A DNA stretch of 14,507 nt from JBEKTY01 sp049515555 (GCA_049515555.1 JBEKTY010000187.1:1-14507); one strand, 5' to 3'. Shown: positions 7,393 through 13,563, counted from the stretch's first letter. Notes: generated by a model from the sequence alone, not told the origin. Made by a program: numbers and translations.

Positions 7393-7436
7393 CCGGCACA
7401 CGCCGTGTGTCGGATTTCCGCACACGGTGTGCGCGG
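7393..7436. repeat. Pair of adjacent hairpins (CACAC/GTGTG type)
   Basis: Hairpin one spans 7393-7413 (CCGGCACAC, 3-nt loop, GTGTGTCGG; one wobble pair). Hairpin two spans 7418-7436 (CCGCACAC and GTGTGCGCGG, with a bulge). The arms of the two also pair with each other imperfectly, as in the 1085-1161 element, which shares the CACAC-N-GTGTG core. It lies between the coiled-coil gene and cysI and could terminate or punctuate the transcript. It is probably a degenerate member of the same dispersed repeat family. Confidence 0.65.
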
Positions 7437-7492
7437 ACTACATTGCCGACCGCGGCTTGCAGGGCCGCCAATCTCTGATTACACTGGGTAAG

Positions 7493-9325
7493 ATGGATGC
7501 ACAATCGCCCCAGCCCGCTGGCAGCCAGCCCAGCCGGATCGAAAAGATCAAGGCCGAGAGCGACTACTTGCGGGGCCGGATCATCGAGGAGCTGGCCGAC
7601 CCGTCAGATCAGTTCAGCGACGAGAGCACGGCCCTTCTCAGATTCCACGGCGTGTTCCAGCAGGAGGACCGCGACCGCCGGCGGCAGCTTGGCGACCCAT
7701 CCCGCAAGTTGGAGAGCGCCCGCCAGTTCATGGTGCGCTCCGTCGCGCCCGGGGGCCGGCTCAGCAGCGACCAGTTGCTGGCCCATCTGGACCTGTGCGA
7801 CGAACTGGGGGGCGGCCATCTGCGGATCACCGGCCGGCAGCAACTGCAACTGTACGGCATCCGCAAACAACAGCTTCGCTCGGTATTGCGGCGGATCAAC
7901 GCCTCGGGTCTGACCACTGCGGCCGGCGGCGGCGACGTGCTGGGCAGCGTTACCTGCTGCCCGGCCCCGCATCGGGGCGATCCGGTGCATGGCGAGATGC
8001 AATGGCTGGCGGCGCGGCTGGCCGACGCCCTCCGCCCGCGGATGCCCGCCTACAGGGAGATCTGGCTGGGCGCGGAGCAGCCCCCGGCGGCCGGCCGGCC
8101 GGGCCTTGGTGGCGGCGGCGTAAGCGCTGCCGCCGAAGGCCCTCGGGGACTGTCCCAATCTTCGTCCGCCTGTCCCCCCGGACAGGCCGAAAATGGGACT
8201 GTCCCCTTCCAAAGCGCCGAGGTCGAGCCCCTTTACGGCAAGACCTATTTGCCGCGCAAGTTCAAGGTGGCCGTGGGTCTGCCGGGCGATAATTGCGTCG
8301 ATCTTTACGCCCAGGACGTGGGCCTGATGGCCGTCTGCGAGAATTACCACGTCGTAGGCTACAACGTGCTGGTGGGGGGCGGAATGGGGATGACGCCCGC
8401 CCGGCCGAGCACCTTTCCGGCCCTGGCCCAGCGGCTGGCATTCACCTGGTCGGGCCAGGCGGTGGAGGTCGTGGCCGCGATCCTGAAGGTCTTTCGCGAC
8501 TTCGGCAACCGCGCGGACCGCCGGCGGGCCCGGCTCAAATATCTGCTGGCCGACTGGGGCCTGGAGCGGTTCAAGGCCCGCGTGGAAGCCGGCCTGGGCT
8601 ACGCCCTGGCGGGGCCCCGGCCCGACGAGGTGTGGGACATCGACGACCACCTGGGTTGGCGCGAGCAGGGCGACGGCCGCTGGTTCTACGGGCTGCACGT
8701 GGAAGGCGGGCGGATCACCGACGCCGGCCGCGGGCGGCTGAAGTCGGTGCTGCGCGAAATCTGCCAGCGGCAGCGGCCGGCGATCCATCTCACGCCCGGC
8801 CGCAGCATAATCTTCGGCGACGTGCCCTGGGAAGAGCGTCTGGGCATGGAAGACCTCCTCCGCCGCCACGGCGTCCGCCTGGAAGTCGACTTGTCAAACG
8901 TCCGCCGCTGGTCGGCCCCCTGCGTCGGCTTGCCGACCTGCCCCCAGGCCGTCACGGAAAGCGAGCGGGCCCTGCCCGCCGTCGTCGATGCCCTGGAGAG
9001 CGAGCTGGCCCGGCTGGGCCTGGCGCAAGAGCGCTTCAGCCTGCGGATGACCGGCTGCGCCAATGGCTGCTCGCGGCCCTATTCGGCCGACGTGGGCATC
9101 GTGGGCCGCGCCGCCGGCCGCTACGCCATTTACCTGGGCGGCCGCCGCACGGCCACCCGCCTGGGCTTCCTGTTCCGCGACGGCGTGCCCCTGGAACAGC
9201 TCGTGGCCACCCTCACGCCCGTACTGGCCTACTTCCGAACCGCCCGCGACGAAGGCGAAACCCTGGGCGACTTCTGCAACCGCAAAGGCCGCGACGACCT
9301 GCTGCGGCAGGGCGGAGGGGATTAG
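7493..9325 (+). CDS. cysI: Sulfite/nitrite reductase, siroheme-4Fe-4S hemoprotein subunit
   Basis: It carries out the six-electron reduction of sulfite to sulfide (or nitrite to ammonia) in assimilation; it is cytoplasmic. The siroheme-cluster ligands are visible as C477-x5-C483 (CVGLPTC) and C522-x3-C526 (TGCANGCSRPYSADVG). Family landmarks are LLRFHGVFQQEDRDRR (48-63), YLPRKFKVAVGLPGDN (253-267) and GGGMG at 295-299 with TFP at 307-309. ATG 7493 is chosen because MDAQ is followed directly by recognisable N-terminal sequence; the longer upstream frame reads through the hairpin element. Residues about 196-242 are an unusual low-complexity insertion encoded by two palindromic repeats (8101-8206), lying just before the conserved YLPRKFK segment. 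No flavoprotein (CysJ) gene is adjacent, so ferredoxin may be the donor. The TAG stop lies inside a heptamer repeat. Sulfite is favoured over nitrite on similarity alone. Confidence 0.88.
   Translation: MDAQSPQPAGSQPSRIEKIKAESDYLRGRIIEELADPSDQFSDESTALLRFHGVFQQEDRDRRRQLGDPSRKLESARQFMVRSVAPGGRLSSDQLLAHLDLCDELGGGHLRITGRQQLQLYGIRKQQLRSVLRRINASGLTTAAGGGDVLGSVTCCPAPHRGDPVHGEMQWLAARLADALRPRMPAYREIWLGAEQPPAAGRPGLGGGGVSAAAEGPRGLSQSSSACPPGQAENGTVPFQSAEVEPLYGKTYLPRKFKVAVGLPGDNCVDLYAQDVGLMAVCENYHVVGYNVLVGGGMGMTPARPSTFPALAQRLAFTWSGQAVEVVAAILKVFRDFGNRADRRRARLKYLLADWGLERFKARVEAGLGYALAGPRPDEVWDIDDHLGWREQGDGRWFYGLHVEGGRITDAGRGRLKSVLREICQRQRPAIHLTPGRSIIFGDVPWEERLGMEDLLRRHGVRLEVDLSNVRRWSAPCVGLPTCPQAVTESERALPAVVDALESELARLGLAQERFSLRMTGCANGCSRPYSADVGIVGRAAGRYAIYLGGRRTATRLGFLFRDGVPLEQLVATLTPVLAYFRTARDEGETLGDFCNRKGRDDLLRQGGGD
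8101..8142. repeat. In-frame hairpin repeat 1 inside cysI
   Basis: The 42-bp element folds as GGGCCTT/AAGGCCC at the outside (8101-8107 with 8136-8142), a 3-nt bulge, then GGCGGC/GCCGCC and four more pairs closing on a TAAG tetraloop at 8121-8124. About 17 pairs form in total. It encodes residues 203-217 of the reductase, a Gly/Ala-rich stretch absent from ordinary family members as I know them. It is probably a dispersed palindromic element that entered the gene without breaking the frame. Confidence 0.75.
8145..8206. repeat. In-frame hairpin repeat 2 inside cysI (GGGACTGTCCC type)
   Basis: Two copies of the small palindrome GGGACTGTCCC (8146-8156 and 8195-8205) flank a perfect 8-bp stem with a 4-nt loop, GCCTGTCC/GGACAGGC at 8168-8187. 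The outer parts also pair imperfectly, so the whole 62 bp can form one long hairpin. It codes for about residues 218-238 of the reductase, a Ser/Gly/Pro-rich segment without family counterpart. The structure is REP-like and starts only two bases after hairpin repeat 1. Confidence 0.8.
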
Positions 9326-9348
9326 GGATTGGGGATTGGGGATTGGGG
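9317..9348 (+). repeat. Heptamer tandem repeat (ATTAGGG/ATTGGGG) over the cysI stop
   Basis: Reading on the plus strand, GGGG is followed by four 7-bp units: one ATTAGGG, then three ATTGGGG. The cysI stop TAG (9323-9325) lies within the first unit, so the protein ends ...Gly-Asp-stop from GGG GAT TAG. An inverted counterpart at 10627-10664 does the same for ispG. G-runs spaced by ATT could in principle form a G-quadruplex in RNA or DNA. Confidence 0.85.
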
Positions 9349-9357
9349 CGGAAGCAG

Positions 9358-9378
9358 CCGGCGGCTAACAGCCGCCGG
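9358..9378. repeat. Perfect hairpin downstream of cysI
   Basis: CCGGCGGCT (9358-9366) and AGCCGCCGG (9370-9378) pair perfectly over an AAC loop. The hairpin follows the heptamer repeat by 9 bp and has the shape of a terminator stem, but no T-run follows. The same hairpin, with two mismatches and inverted, occurs at 10581-10601 beside the ispG repeat, so it belongs to a composite repeat unit. Confidence 0.75.
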
Positions 9379-9496
9379 GAGGCGGGACGCGGCAGGGTGA
9401 CGGCCAAGGCCGGTCCTCGCGATAGCACGCCAGCGGCAGCCAAGGAGCAAGCCTGGCCCGGGGATTCTCTTGCCGCCTGAGCGACGACTCGTTCTG

Positions 9497-10006
9497 TTAG
9501 CCGTATCGCGGAAGTTGCAGGACGGCCGCGTCGATGACCCTGATAAGCTGATGGCCGCGCCCCGTCGCGGTGAGTTCCGACCAAACCCCAAAGGGATACG
9601 ACGCCGGGGCGTTGACGGGCGCCGCGTGCGGCCACGGATATTCGGGATTCGGACTGTCGAGTCCCGCCAGGCTGGGGGCCAGCCGCTCCAAGTCGTACGC
9701 CAACGGGGTTATCGTCGGAATCCAGTTCGCCAAGTCTTGCGACCTTCCGAATCCGAGAAGGCCGGCAATTCGATTGGCGTCAGGCGCGGGCCTGTCGCCG
9801 AGGGCCTGGAGGAACCGCACGAAGGAGGAATGCGTCGTCCGCGGGGGACGGCCGGTGCGCCAGAAATACGCCTTGCCGAGTTTCTCCGTGACCATCTGAA
9901 GATAGTGCAGTTGGTGGCAGGGCATGGCGCCCTGTTTGCGCAACAGTTGCAGGACGGCGTGGTCGGCGCAGGTCTGCTCCCACCACACCTGTTGATAGCC
10001 ATTCAT
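9497..10006 (-). CDS. HEPN-like helical protein, second gene of a two-gene operon
   Basis: I recognise no named gene. Residues 7-67 read as alpha-helices in the order typical of HEPN domains. A WWEQTCADHAVLQLLRKQG helix is followed by CHQLHYLQMVTEKLGKAYFW, which corresponds to the family's HxxQqaaEKalKA helix. A loop with RPPRTTH (53-59) and a third helix SFVRFLQALG come next. R53-x5-H59 could be read as the Rx4-6H ribonuclease signature of HEPN toxins, but the placement is not certain. The C-terminal part carries NPEYPWPHAAP (120-130), a motif I associate with uncharacterised planctomycete and cyanobacterial proteins. The ATG at 10006 lies 4 bp after the stop of the upstream small gene, so the two are cotranscribed and probably function together. 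HEPN membership is an inference from pattern alone; a coding role is likely. Confidence 0.75.
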   Translation of the reverse strand: MNGYQQVWWEQTCADHAVLQLLRKQGAMPCHQLHYLQMVTEKLGKAYFWRTGRPPRTTHSSFVRFLQALGDRPAPDANRIAGLLGFGRSQDLANWIPTITPLAYDLERLAPSLAGLDSPNPEYPWPHAAPVNAPASYPFGVWSELTATGRGHQLIRVIDAAVLQLPRYG

Positions 10007-10010
10007 ACCG

Positions 10011-10340
10011 TCACCGGGAGAATGACAGTGCGTTGTCTAAAGACCAGCCATCGGGCAACGGCAGTGCGCCCGCGTGAATCCTGTCCCATTGGGCCGGCGT
10101 GACGTCGAGCACCAGCAAGGTGTGAGACTCGGCACCGCCGATATCGACGCCGAAGTCGATGGGCTCCAGCGGATCGTTCTCGCGAACGGCCATGAGATCG
10201 TTGATTTCCAGAAAACGTATCTCCCGATCCGGCGCGCCCGCGGGAAGATAGTACACGGTTCGGATTCCCGGGTCCGTGTTCAGATGCCGGTCGGCGTACC
10301 ACCTAGCCATTTCCTCTCGATTGAACTGGGCTACCGACAT
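10011..10340 (-). CDS. 109-residue protein of unknown function, first gene of the two-gene operon
   Basis: This is a small acidic, probably cytoplasmic protein without signal peptide or membrane segment. Residues 4-20 (AQFNREEMARWYADRHL) form a helix. A strand-rich core follows: GIRTVYYLPAG (25-35), REIRFLEIND (39-48), EPIDFGVDIGG (59-69) and LLVLDVTPAQWDRI (75-88). It ends with LPLPDGWSLDNAL. The start is secured by GGAGG 7 nt upstream of ATG 10340. It has neither the nucleotidyltransferase GSxxx..DxD motif of MNT partners nor a DNA-binding motif that I can see. Position first in the operon, small size and tight coupling to a HEPN-like gene would fit an antidote or sensor role, but nothing in the sequence proves this. 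Confidence 0.78.
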   Translation of the reverse strand: MSVAQFNREEMARWYADRHLNTDPGIRTVYYLPAGAPDREIRFLEINDLMAVRENDPLEPIDFGVDIGGAESHTLLVLDVTPAQWDRIHAGALPLPDGWSLDNALSFSR

Positions 10341-10580
10341 AAAGCATCCTCCAGGCCAGAGTTACCAGCGCCCCTGATTTCCAGGGTTGCAACCGGATGG
10401 TGGCGGCAAGTGATAATTGCGCGGACACGGAAGATTCCGCTAACAAGCACTGTAACTATCATATTCGCCAGATGTTTTTCCGGATAGAGACGGTGCATAC
10501 CCAGGACGGACACGGTTTCGCTTGGCCAACTGCACGCAGTCCTCGGGAGCGGGTCCTCTGTCTCTTATCCCTTCCGTCCT
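10341..10580. other. Upstream region of the two-gene operon
   Basis: The gap from 10341 to 10654 holds the inverted composite repeat at its right end (described separately). The rest is a stretch that includes an AT-richer part around 10430-10500. A TATGAT hexamer on the minus strand (10458-10463) could be a -10 box about 118 nt upstream of the first gene, but no convincing -35 box was found. No coding frame or RNA gene was recognised. Confidence 0.35.
10348..10352 (-). promoter_or_regulatory. Strong ribosome binding site of the 109-residue protein
   Basis: The minus strand reads GGAGG with 7 nt to ATG at 10340. It is one of the few textbook Shine-Dalgarno sequences in the window and fixes the start of the operon's first gene. 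Confidence 0.8.
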
Positions 10581-10601
10581 CCGACGGCTGTTAGCCACCG
10601 G
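10581..10601. repeat. Imperfect hairpin, inverted copy of the 9358-9378 hairpin
   Basis: On the plus strand CCGACGGCT-GTT-AGCCACCGG pairs 7 of 9 positions. Its reverse complement contains GGCTAACAGCC exactly as in the left copy. It stands between the operon and the heptamer repeat at the ispG stop, mirroring the left side. Confidence 0.7.
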
Positions 10602-10626
10602 TTATTTCCGCCTTCCGCCTTCATCG

Positions 10627-10664
10627 CTAATCCCTAATCCCCAATCCCCAATCCCTAATCCCCC
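10627..10664 (-). repeat. Heptamer tandem repeat over the ispG stop
   Basis: On the minus strand this reads GGGGG followed by ATTAGGG, ATTGGGG, ATTGGGG, ATTAGGG and ATTAG. The ispG stop TAG (10655-10657) is in the first unit, giving ...Gly-Asp-stop exactly as in cysI. It is inverted relative to the 9317-9348 repeat, so the two composite repeats point toward each other around the two-gene operon. Confidence 0.85.
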
Positions 10665-11791
10665 TTCTTCCCCAACATCGCGTCTAGTTCCTGCTTTAGC
10701 CGCAGGAGGATTTCTTCGTAGGGGAAGGCGCCCAGCGGGGTCGGGCCGCGTTTTAGATTGACCAGCGTCGGGCCGCACCACAGGCCCAGGTCGGCCGAAT
10801 CGGTCTCGCCCGGGCCGTTCACCCGGCAGCCCATCACGGCGATGGTGATCGGGTAGGCGGCGGCATAGCGGGTGGCCTCGCGGACCTTCTTGGCCAGCTC
10901 GACGAAGGCCGAGTTCTCGACCCGCGAGCAGCTTGGGCAGGCGATGATGTCCAGCCCCGGCGGGCGGCTGGTGGTTCGGCGGCCGGCCGCAATGTCGGCC
11001 AGGATCTGCCGGCCGGCCTCGATCTCTTCGTGCTTCCGCGCGGCGGCCACCGTCAGCGAGACGCGAAGCGTGTCGCCGATCCCCAGCGGGATGAGCTGCT
11101 CCAGGGCCTGCCGCGTCTTCTGGATCCCTTCAGGCGGCAGGCCGGCCTCGGTAACGCCCAGGTGCAGCGGCACGTCGGGCCGCCGTAGGGCGAACCGCCG
11201 GTTCACCTCGACCACCGCCGCGGGGTCTGAATCCTTAAGCGACACGCAATAGCGAGTAAAGCCCAACTGATCCAAGAGCTCGCAGTGCTCCAGGGCGCTG
11301 TGCAGCATGGGGCCGGTGCGGTCGCCGGCCGCGAACCGCCCCCGGATGGCCGGATCGACGGAGCCGCAGTTCACGCCCACCCGCAGGGCACAGTCGTGCT
11401 CGCCGGCGGTGTCCGCCAGAAAGCGGACCTTATCCTGCCACGGGCGGTGGCGATCGTGGTGGTACAGGTGGCCGGGATTGTAGCGGATCTTATCGACCCA
11501 GGGGGCCACCGCGGCCGCCAGGCGGTAGTTCTCCTGGAGATCGACCGACAGGTTGGCCCGGGTTCGCTCGCGCACCTCGCCGAGCGCCTCGGCGTCGGCC
11601 GCGGTATCGACGGCCAGCCGCACCACCGCCGCCCCGCAGCGGGCCAAATGATCGACCTGCGCCACGCAGCCCTCGATATCCGTGGTCTTCGTGGCGGTCA
11701 TGGTTTGGATCGCCAGCGGATGCCCGTCGCCGATGGTGATCGAGCCGATACGCACGGGCCGGGTTGGATTGCGGTGGAATTGCACATTCAT
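10655..11791 (-). CDS. ispG: 4-hydroxy-3-methylbut-2-enyl diphosphate synthase
   Basis: This cytoplasmic 4Fe-4S enzyme of the MEP isoprenoid pathway converts ME-cPP to HMBPP with ferredoxin or flavodoxin as donor. The 378-residue length is normal for the bacterial form without the extra inserted domain. The N-terminus HRNPTRPVRIGSITIGDGHP leads into a TIM barrel with IQTMTATKTTD (28-38), YNPGH (104-108), RVGVNCGS (137-144) and GIGDTLRVSLT (237-247). The cluster ligands C285, C288 (CPSC) and C322, with E329, lie in ACPSCSR and MGCRVNGPGE; the Arg after the third Cys replaces the usual Val. ATG 11791 is chosen because the preceding open frame runs into the divergent intergenic region. The C-terminal Gly-Asp and stop derive from a heptamer repeat. 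It is divergent from the lipoprotein gene. Confidence 0.95.
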   Translation of the reverse strand: MNVQFHRNPTRPVRIGSITIGDGHPLAIQTMTATKTTDIEGCVAQVDHLARCGAAVVRLAVDTAADAEALGEVRERTRANLSVDLQENYRLAAAVAPWVDKIRYNPGHLYHHDRHRPWQDKVRFLADTAGEHDCALRVGVNCGSVDPAIRGRFAAGDRTGPMLHSALEHCELLDQLGFTRYCVSLKDSDPAAVVEVNRRFALRRPDVPLHLGVTEAGLPPEGIQKTRQALEQLIPLGIGDTLRVSLTVAAARKHEEIEAGRQILADIAAGRRTTSRPPGLDIIACPSCSRVENSAFVELAKKVREATRYAAAYPITIAVMGCRVNGPGETDSADLGLWCGPTLVNLKRGPTPLGAFPYEEILLRLKQELDAMLGKKGD

Positions 11792-11927
11792 ATTGTATCC
11801 GCTCCCGGCGAAGCAGGCCCCCGGGGCGGGCGCGGTCAAATTCAGAATTGAAGCTGGAGAATCTCGGTCAACTTTTCCGATAAAAGCGACACTTCCGATC
11901 CCGCTCGATCCTGGACTGGCCGGGGAA
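11792..11927. promoter_or_regulatory. Divergent promoter region ispG / lipoprotein
   Basis: These 136 bp separate two gene starts facing away from each other and must hold both promoters. On the minus strand TTGACC occurs twice (near 11832-11837 and 11870-11875) and is -35-like. An imperfect dyad, TCAAATTC-A-GAATTGA, spans 11836-11851. No -10 box at a good spacing could be assigned with confidence to either gene. Confidence 0.4.
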
Positions 11928-13004
11928 ATGGGGCGATACGCGATTATTCTGGGTTGCCTGGCGTGCAGCGGCTGCGCGTTGATTCCTGACGTTGCGCACG
12001 AGCCGACGCTGCACAATCCTTTTCCCCAGCTTTCCAAGGTTGCCGTAGCGCCGTTCATCAATCTCAGCCACGAGCCCACCTTGGACTGCCGGAAGGTGGC
12101 GATCGCGTATTTCGACGAATTGCAGGCGATCCCGGGATTTGAGGTGGTTCCGGTGGACGTGGTAGATCAGGCGATTCGCGACCACCGGCTGGATTTGCGG
12201 GGGCCGGCCGATGCCCGGCGGTTGGCCCAAATGCTGAATGTCGACGCGGTGGTCATCGGCGCGGTGACCGACTACTTCCCGTATTATCCGCCGCGGATGG
12301 CGCTGCAAATCGAGTGGTACGCGGCGAATCCGGCTTTTCATCCGATTCCGCCCGGCTACGGGTTGCCGTGGGGAACGGCCGGCGAGAAGGAGCTCCCCGG
12401 TCCGCTGGTGTTCGAGGCCGAATTGGCGTTGGCGAAGGCCCAACTGCAGACGCAGACGCCGCCCTATGAAAAGATGCCCGAGGAACTGCCGGCCCCCAGC
12501 GGCCAGGAGGTGCAGCCCAACTGGCCGGCACCGGCGCCGGGCGTTGTGCCACCACCGACTAAAGGGGCGACGCGGGGCGACGCGTCGGGCGCAGCGGGCG
12601 GAGTTCGGGCGGCAAGTCATCAGGCGCCGGCGGGCGTCGGGCCTGACGGCCGGGCCTCGGGCGGGGCCACCGGCCCGGCAGTCGGGTTGCCGCCCGATTG
12701 GCCGGACCCGCGCGGCTTCGTTCCGCCGCCACCCCGTACCCGGCCGGTCGCCGGCTGCCCGAGCGATGACCCCGTCATGCGGCACACGCGGAGCTACGAC
12801 GGGCATTCGGGCGATTTCACCACGGCCCTGGAGAATTACTACTTTTTCCGCGACGATGCCCGGTCCGGGGGATGGCAGGGTTATCTCCAGCGGAGCGACG
12901 ACTTCATGCGCTTCTGTTGCCACCTGCATATCTGGGAAATGTTATCAGCCCGCGGCGGCGCCGGGCAAACGCGAGTGGTGTGGCGATGGTCCGGCATCCG
13001 ATAA
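11928..13004 (+). CDS. Probable lipoprotein with TolB/CsgG-like N-terminal domain
   Basis: The 358-residue protein starts MGRYAIILGCLACSGCALIP, a short lipoprotein-like signal. The best acylated Cys is C16, although its -3 residue is Cys rather than Leu. Residues 35-130 (KVAVAPFINLSHEP, then a helix, FEVVPVDVVDQAI, then LNVDAVVIGAVTDYFPYYPPRM) match the strand-helix order of the TolB-N/CsgG/GNA1162-like fold. That fold is common in envelope lipoproteins. A linker rich in Pro, Gly and Ala covers about 185-270. The C-terminal block MRHTRSYDGHSGDFTTALENYYFFRDDARSGGWQGYL and the following residues look strongly conserved and resemble planctomycete lipoproteins I know only as hypothetical. ATG 11928 is chosen because the signal peptide follows it directly; the longer upstream frame crosses the ispG promoter region. 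It probably acts in the periplasm or outer membrane; no partner is evident. Confidence 0.82.
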   Translation: MGRYAIILGCLACSGCALIPDVAHEPTLHNPFPQLSKVAVAPFINLSHEPTLDCRKVAIAYFDELQAIPGFEVVPVDVVDQAIRDHRLDLRGPADARRLAQMLNVDAVVIGAVTDYFPYYPPRMALQIEWYAANPAFHPIPPGYGLPWGTAGEKELPGPLVFEAELALAKAQLQTQTPPYEKMPEELPAPSGQEVQPNWPAPAPGVVPPPTKGATRGDASGAAGGVRAASHQAPAGVGPDGRASGGATGPAVGLPPDWPDPRGFVPPPPRTRPVAGCPSDDPVMRHTRSYDGHSGDFTTALENYYFFRDDARSGGWQGYLQRSDDFMRFCCHLHIWEMLSARGGAGQTRVVWRWSGIR

Positions 13005-13052
13005 AAGGGGTGGAGCCGGCAGCACCTCGATTGACCAACTTTTGTACTCCCC

Positions 13053-13104
13053 GCGGCCGATCGTGAGGCGAGTTTGCAAGTAGGAGCTTCACGCCTCCGG
13101 CCGC
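13053..13104 (+). terminator. Imperfect inverted repeat after the lipoprotein gene
   Basis: GCGGCCG (13053-13059) plus AGGCG (13066-13070) on the left pair with CGCCT plus CGGCCGC on the right (13092-13104), separated by bulges and a 21-nt loop. It lies about 50 bp after the lipoprotein stop. No T-run follows, so it is either a factor-assisted terminator or another dispersed palindromic element. Confidence 0.4.
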
Positions 13105-13167
13105 GCAAGATGTGAACAAACAACAACGCCGGAATCAGCGAGTGAACCTCGCGGGAGCTGAGCGGCC

Positions 13168-13410
13168 ATGAGTCAGGACATCAACGTATTGGCCCTGGTC
13201 AAGGGAGCGGAACGCTATGTGTTCCTCTACGACGACGCCAGCCGGGCCGAGACGCTGCGAACCCTGGGCCGCTACGCCTCGAACCCGGACCTCAGCTTCA
13301 CCTGGTACGACGCGGCCGTATTGAGCCAGAAGATCCGGCAGGAGTCGCGGCGGTTCGTGCCCGCGTCGCGCTTCGATCTGCCGCTGCCGACCGACTCGGA
13401 AGAGCTTTGA
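13168..13410 (+). CDS. Small conserved-type protein of unknown function (80 residues)
   Basis: The protein starts MSQDINVLALVKGAERYVFLYDD and continues with RAETLRTLGRYASNPDLSFTWYDAAVLSQKIRQ. That is a short strand pair, a helix, then a second helix around residues 46-60. It is soluble, with no signal peptide, membrane segment or metal motif. The sequence strikes me as a small family found in planctomycete genomes and known only as hypothetical; I cannot give a function. ATG 13168 has GGGAG upstream, though spaced rather far. It is followed within 6 bp of its stop by the repeat mosaic that separates it from the Xer recombinase on the same strand. Confidence 0.75.
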   Translation: MSQDINVLALVKGAERYVFLYDDASRAETLRTLGRYASNPDLSFTWYDAAVLSQKIRQESRRFVPASRFDLPLPTDSEEL

Positions 13411-13415
13411 TTGTA

Positions 13416-13463
13416 AGTGGCGAGTGGCGAGTGGTGAGTACTGAGTTCTCGCCACTCGCCACT
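13416..13463. repeat. Inverted repeat of AGTGGCG units
   Basis: The left arm AGTGGCGAGTGGCGA (13416-13430) and the right arm TCGCCACTCGCCACT (13449-13463) are exact reverse complements with an 18-nt spacer. The unit is a 7-bp tandem, AGTGGCG. The 22 bp at 13443-13464 (beginning GAGTTCTCGCC) recur exactly at 13598-13619, so this is one end of a larger mosaic. Confidence 0.85.
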
Positions 13464-13478
13464 CCTGTGTTGTGGCCG

Positions 13479-13563
13479 GTCTCCGACCGAGCCACGCCGT
13501 CGACCGAAGGTCTCCTTATCCGCGGAGACCTTCGGTCCTCACCCGCGGCGGGGTCGGGAGACC
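13479..13563. repeat. Nested palindromic element (GACCGAAGGTCTCC type)
   Basis: The core is a perfect 14-bp stem, GACCGAAGGTCTCC at 13502-13515 with its complement at 13524-13537, over an 8-nt loop. An outer pair, GGTCTCCGACC (13479-13489) and GGTCGGGAGACC (13552-13563), matches except for one bulged base, so the element folds as a long double-stem structure. It is enclosed by AGTGGCG-type repeats on both sides. Confidence 0.8.

Noticed and set aside
7331..7492. Extended N-terminus for the sulfite reductase
   Set aside because: It would overlap the coiled-coil gene and read through the hairpin pair at 7393-7436; the recognisable family sequence begins after ATG 7493.
9317..9348. Telomere-like or CRISPR-like repeat
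   Set aside because: Only about four heptamers are present, without spacers and inside a chromosomal gene context. They are better described as a short dispersed repeat.
11792..12079. Extended N-terminus for ispG
   Set aside because: It would cross the divergent promoter region and the lipoprotein signal peptide. IspG sequence begins at residue 1 of the 378-residue form.
11868..12929. 353-codon minus-strand open frame opposite the lipoprotein
   Set aside because: It is Arg/Gly/Pro-rich shadow sequence; the plus strand has a signal peptide and a recognisable domain order.
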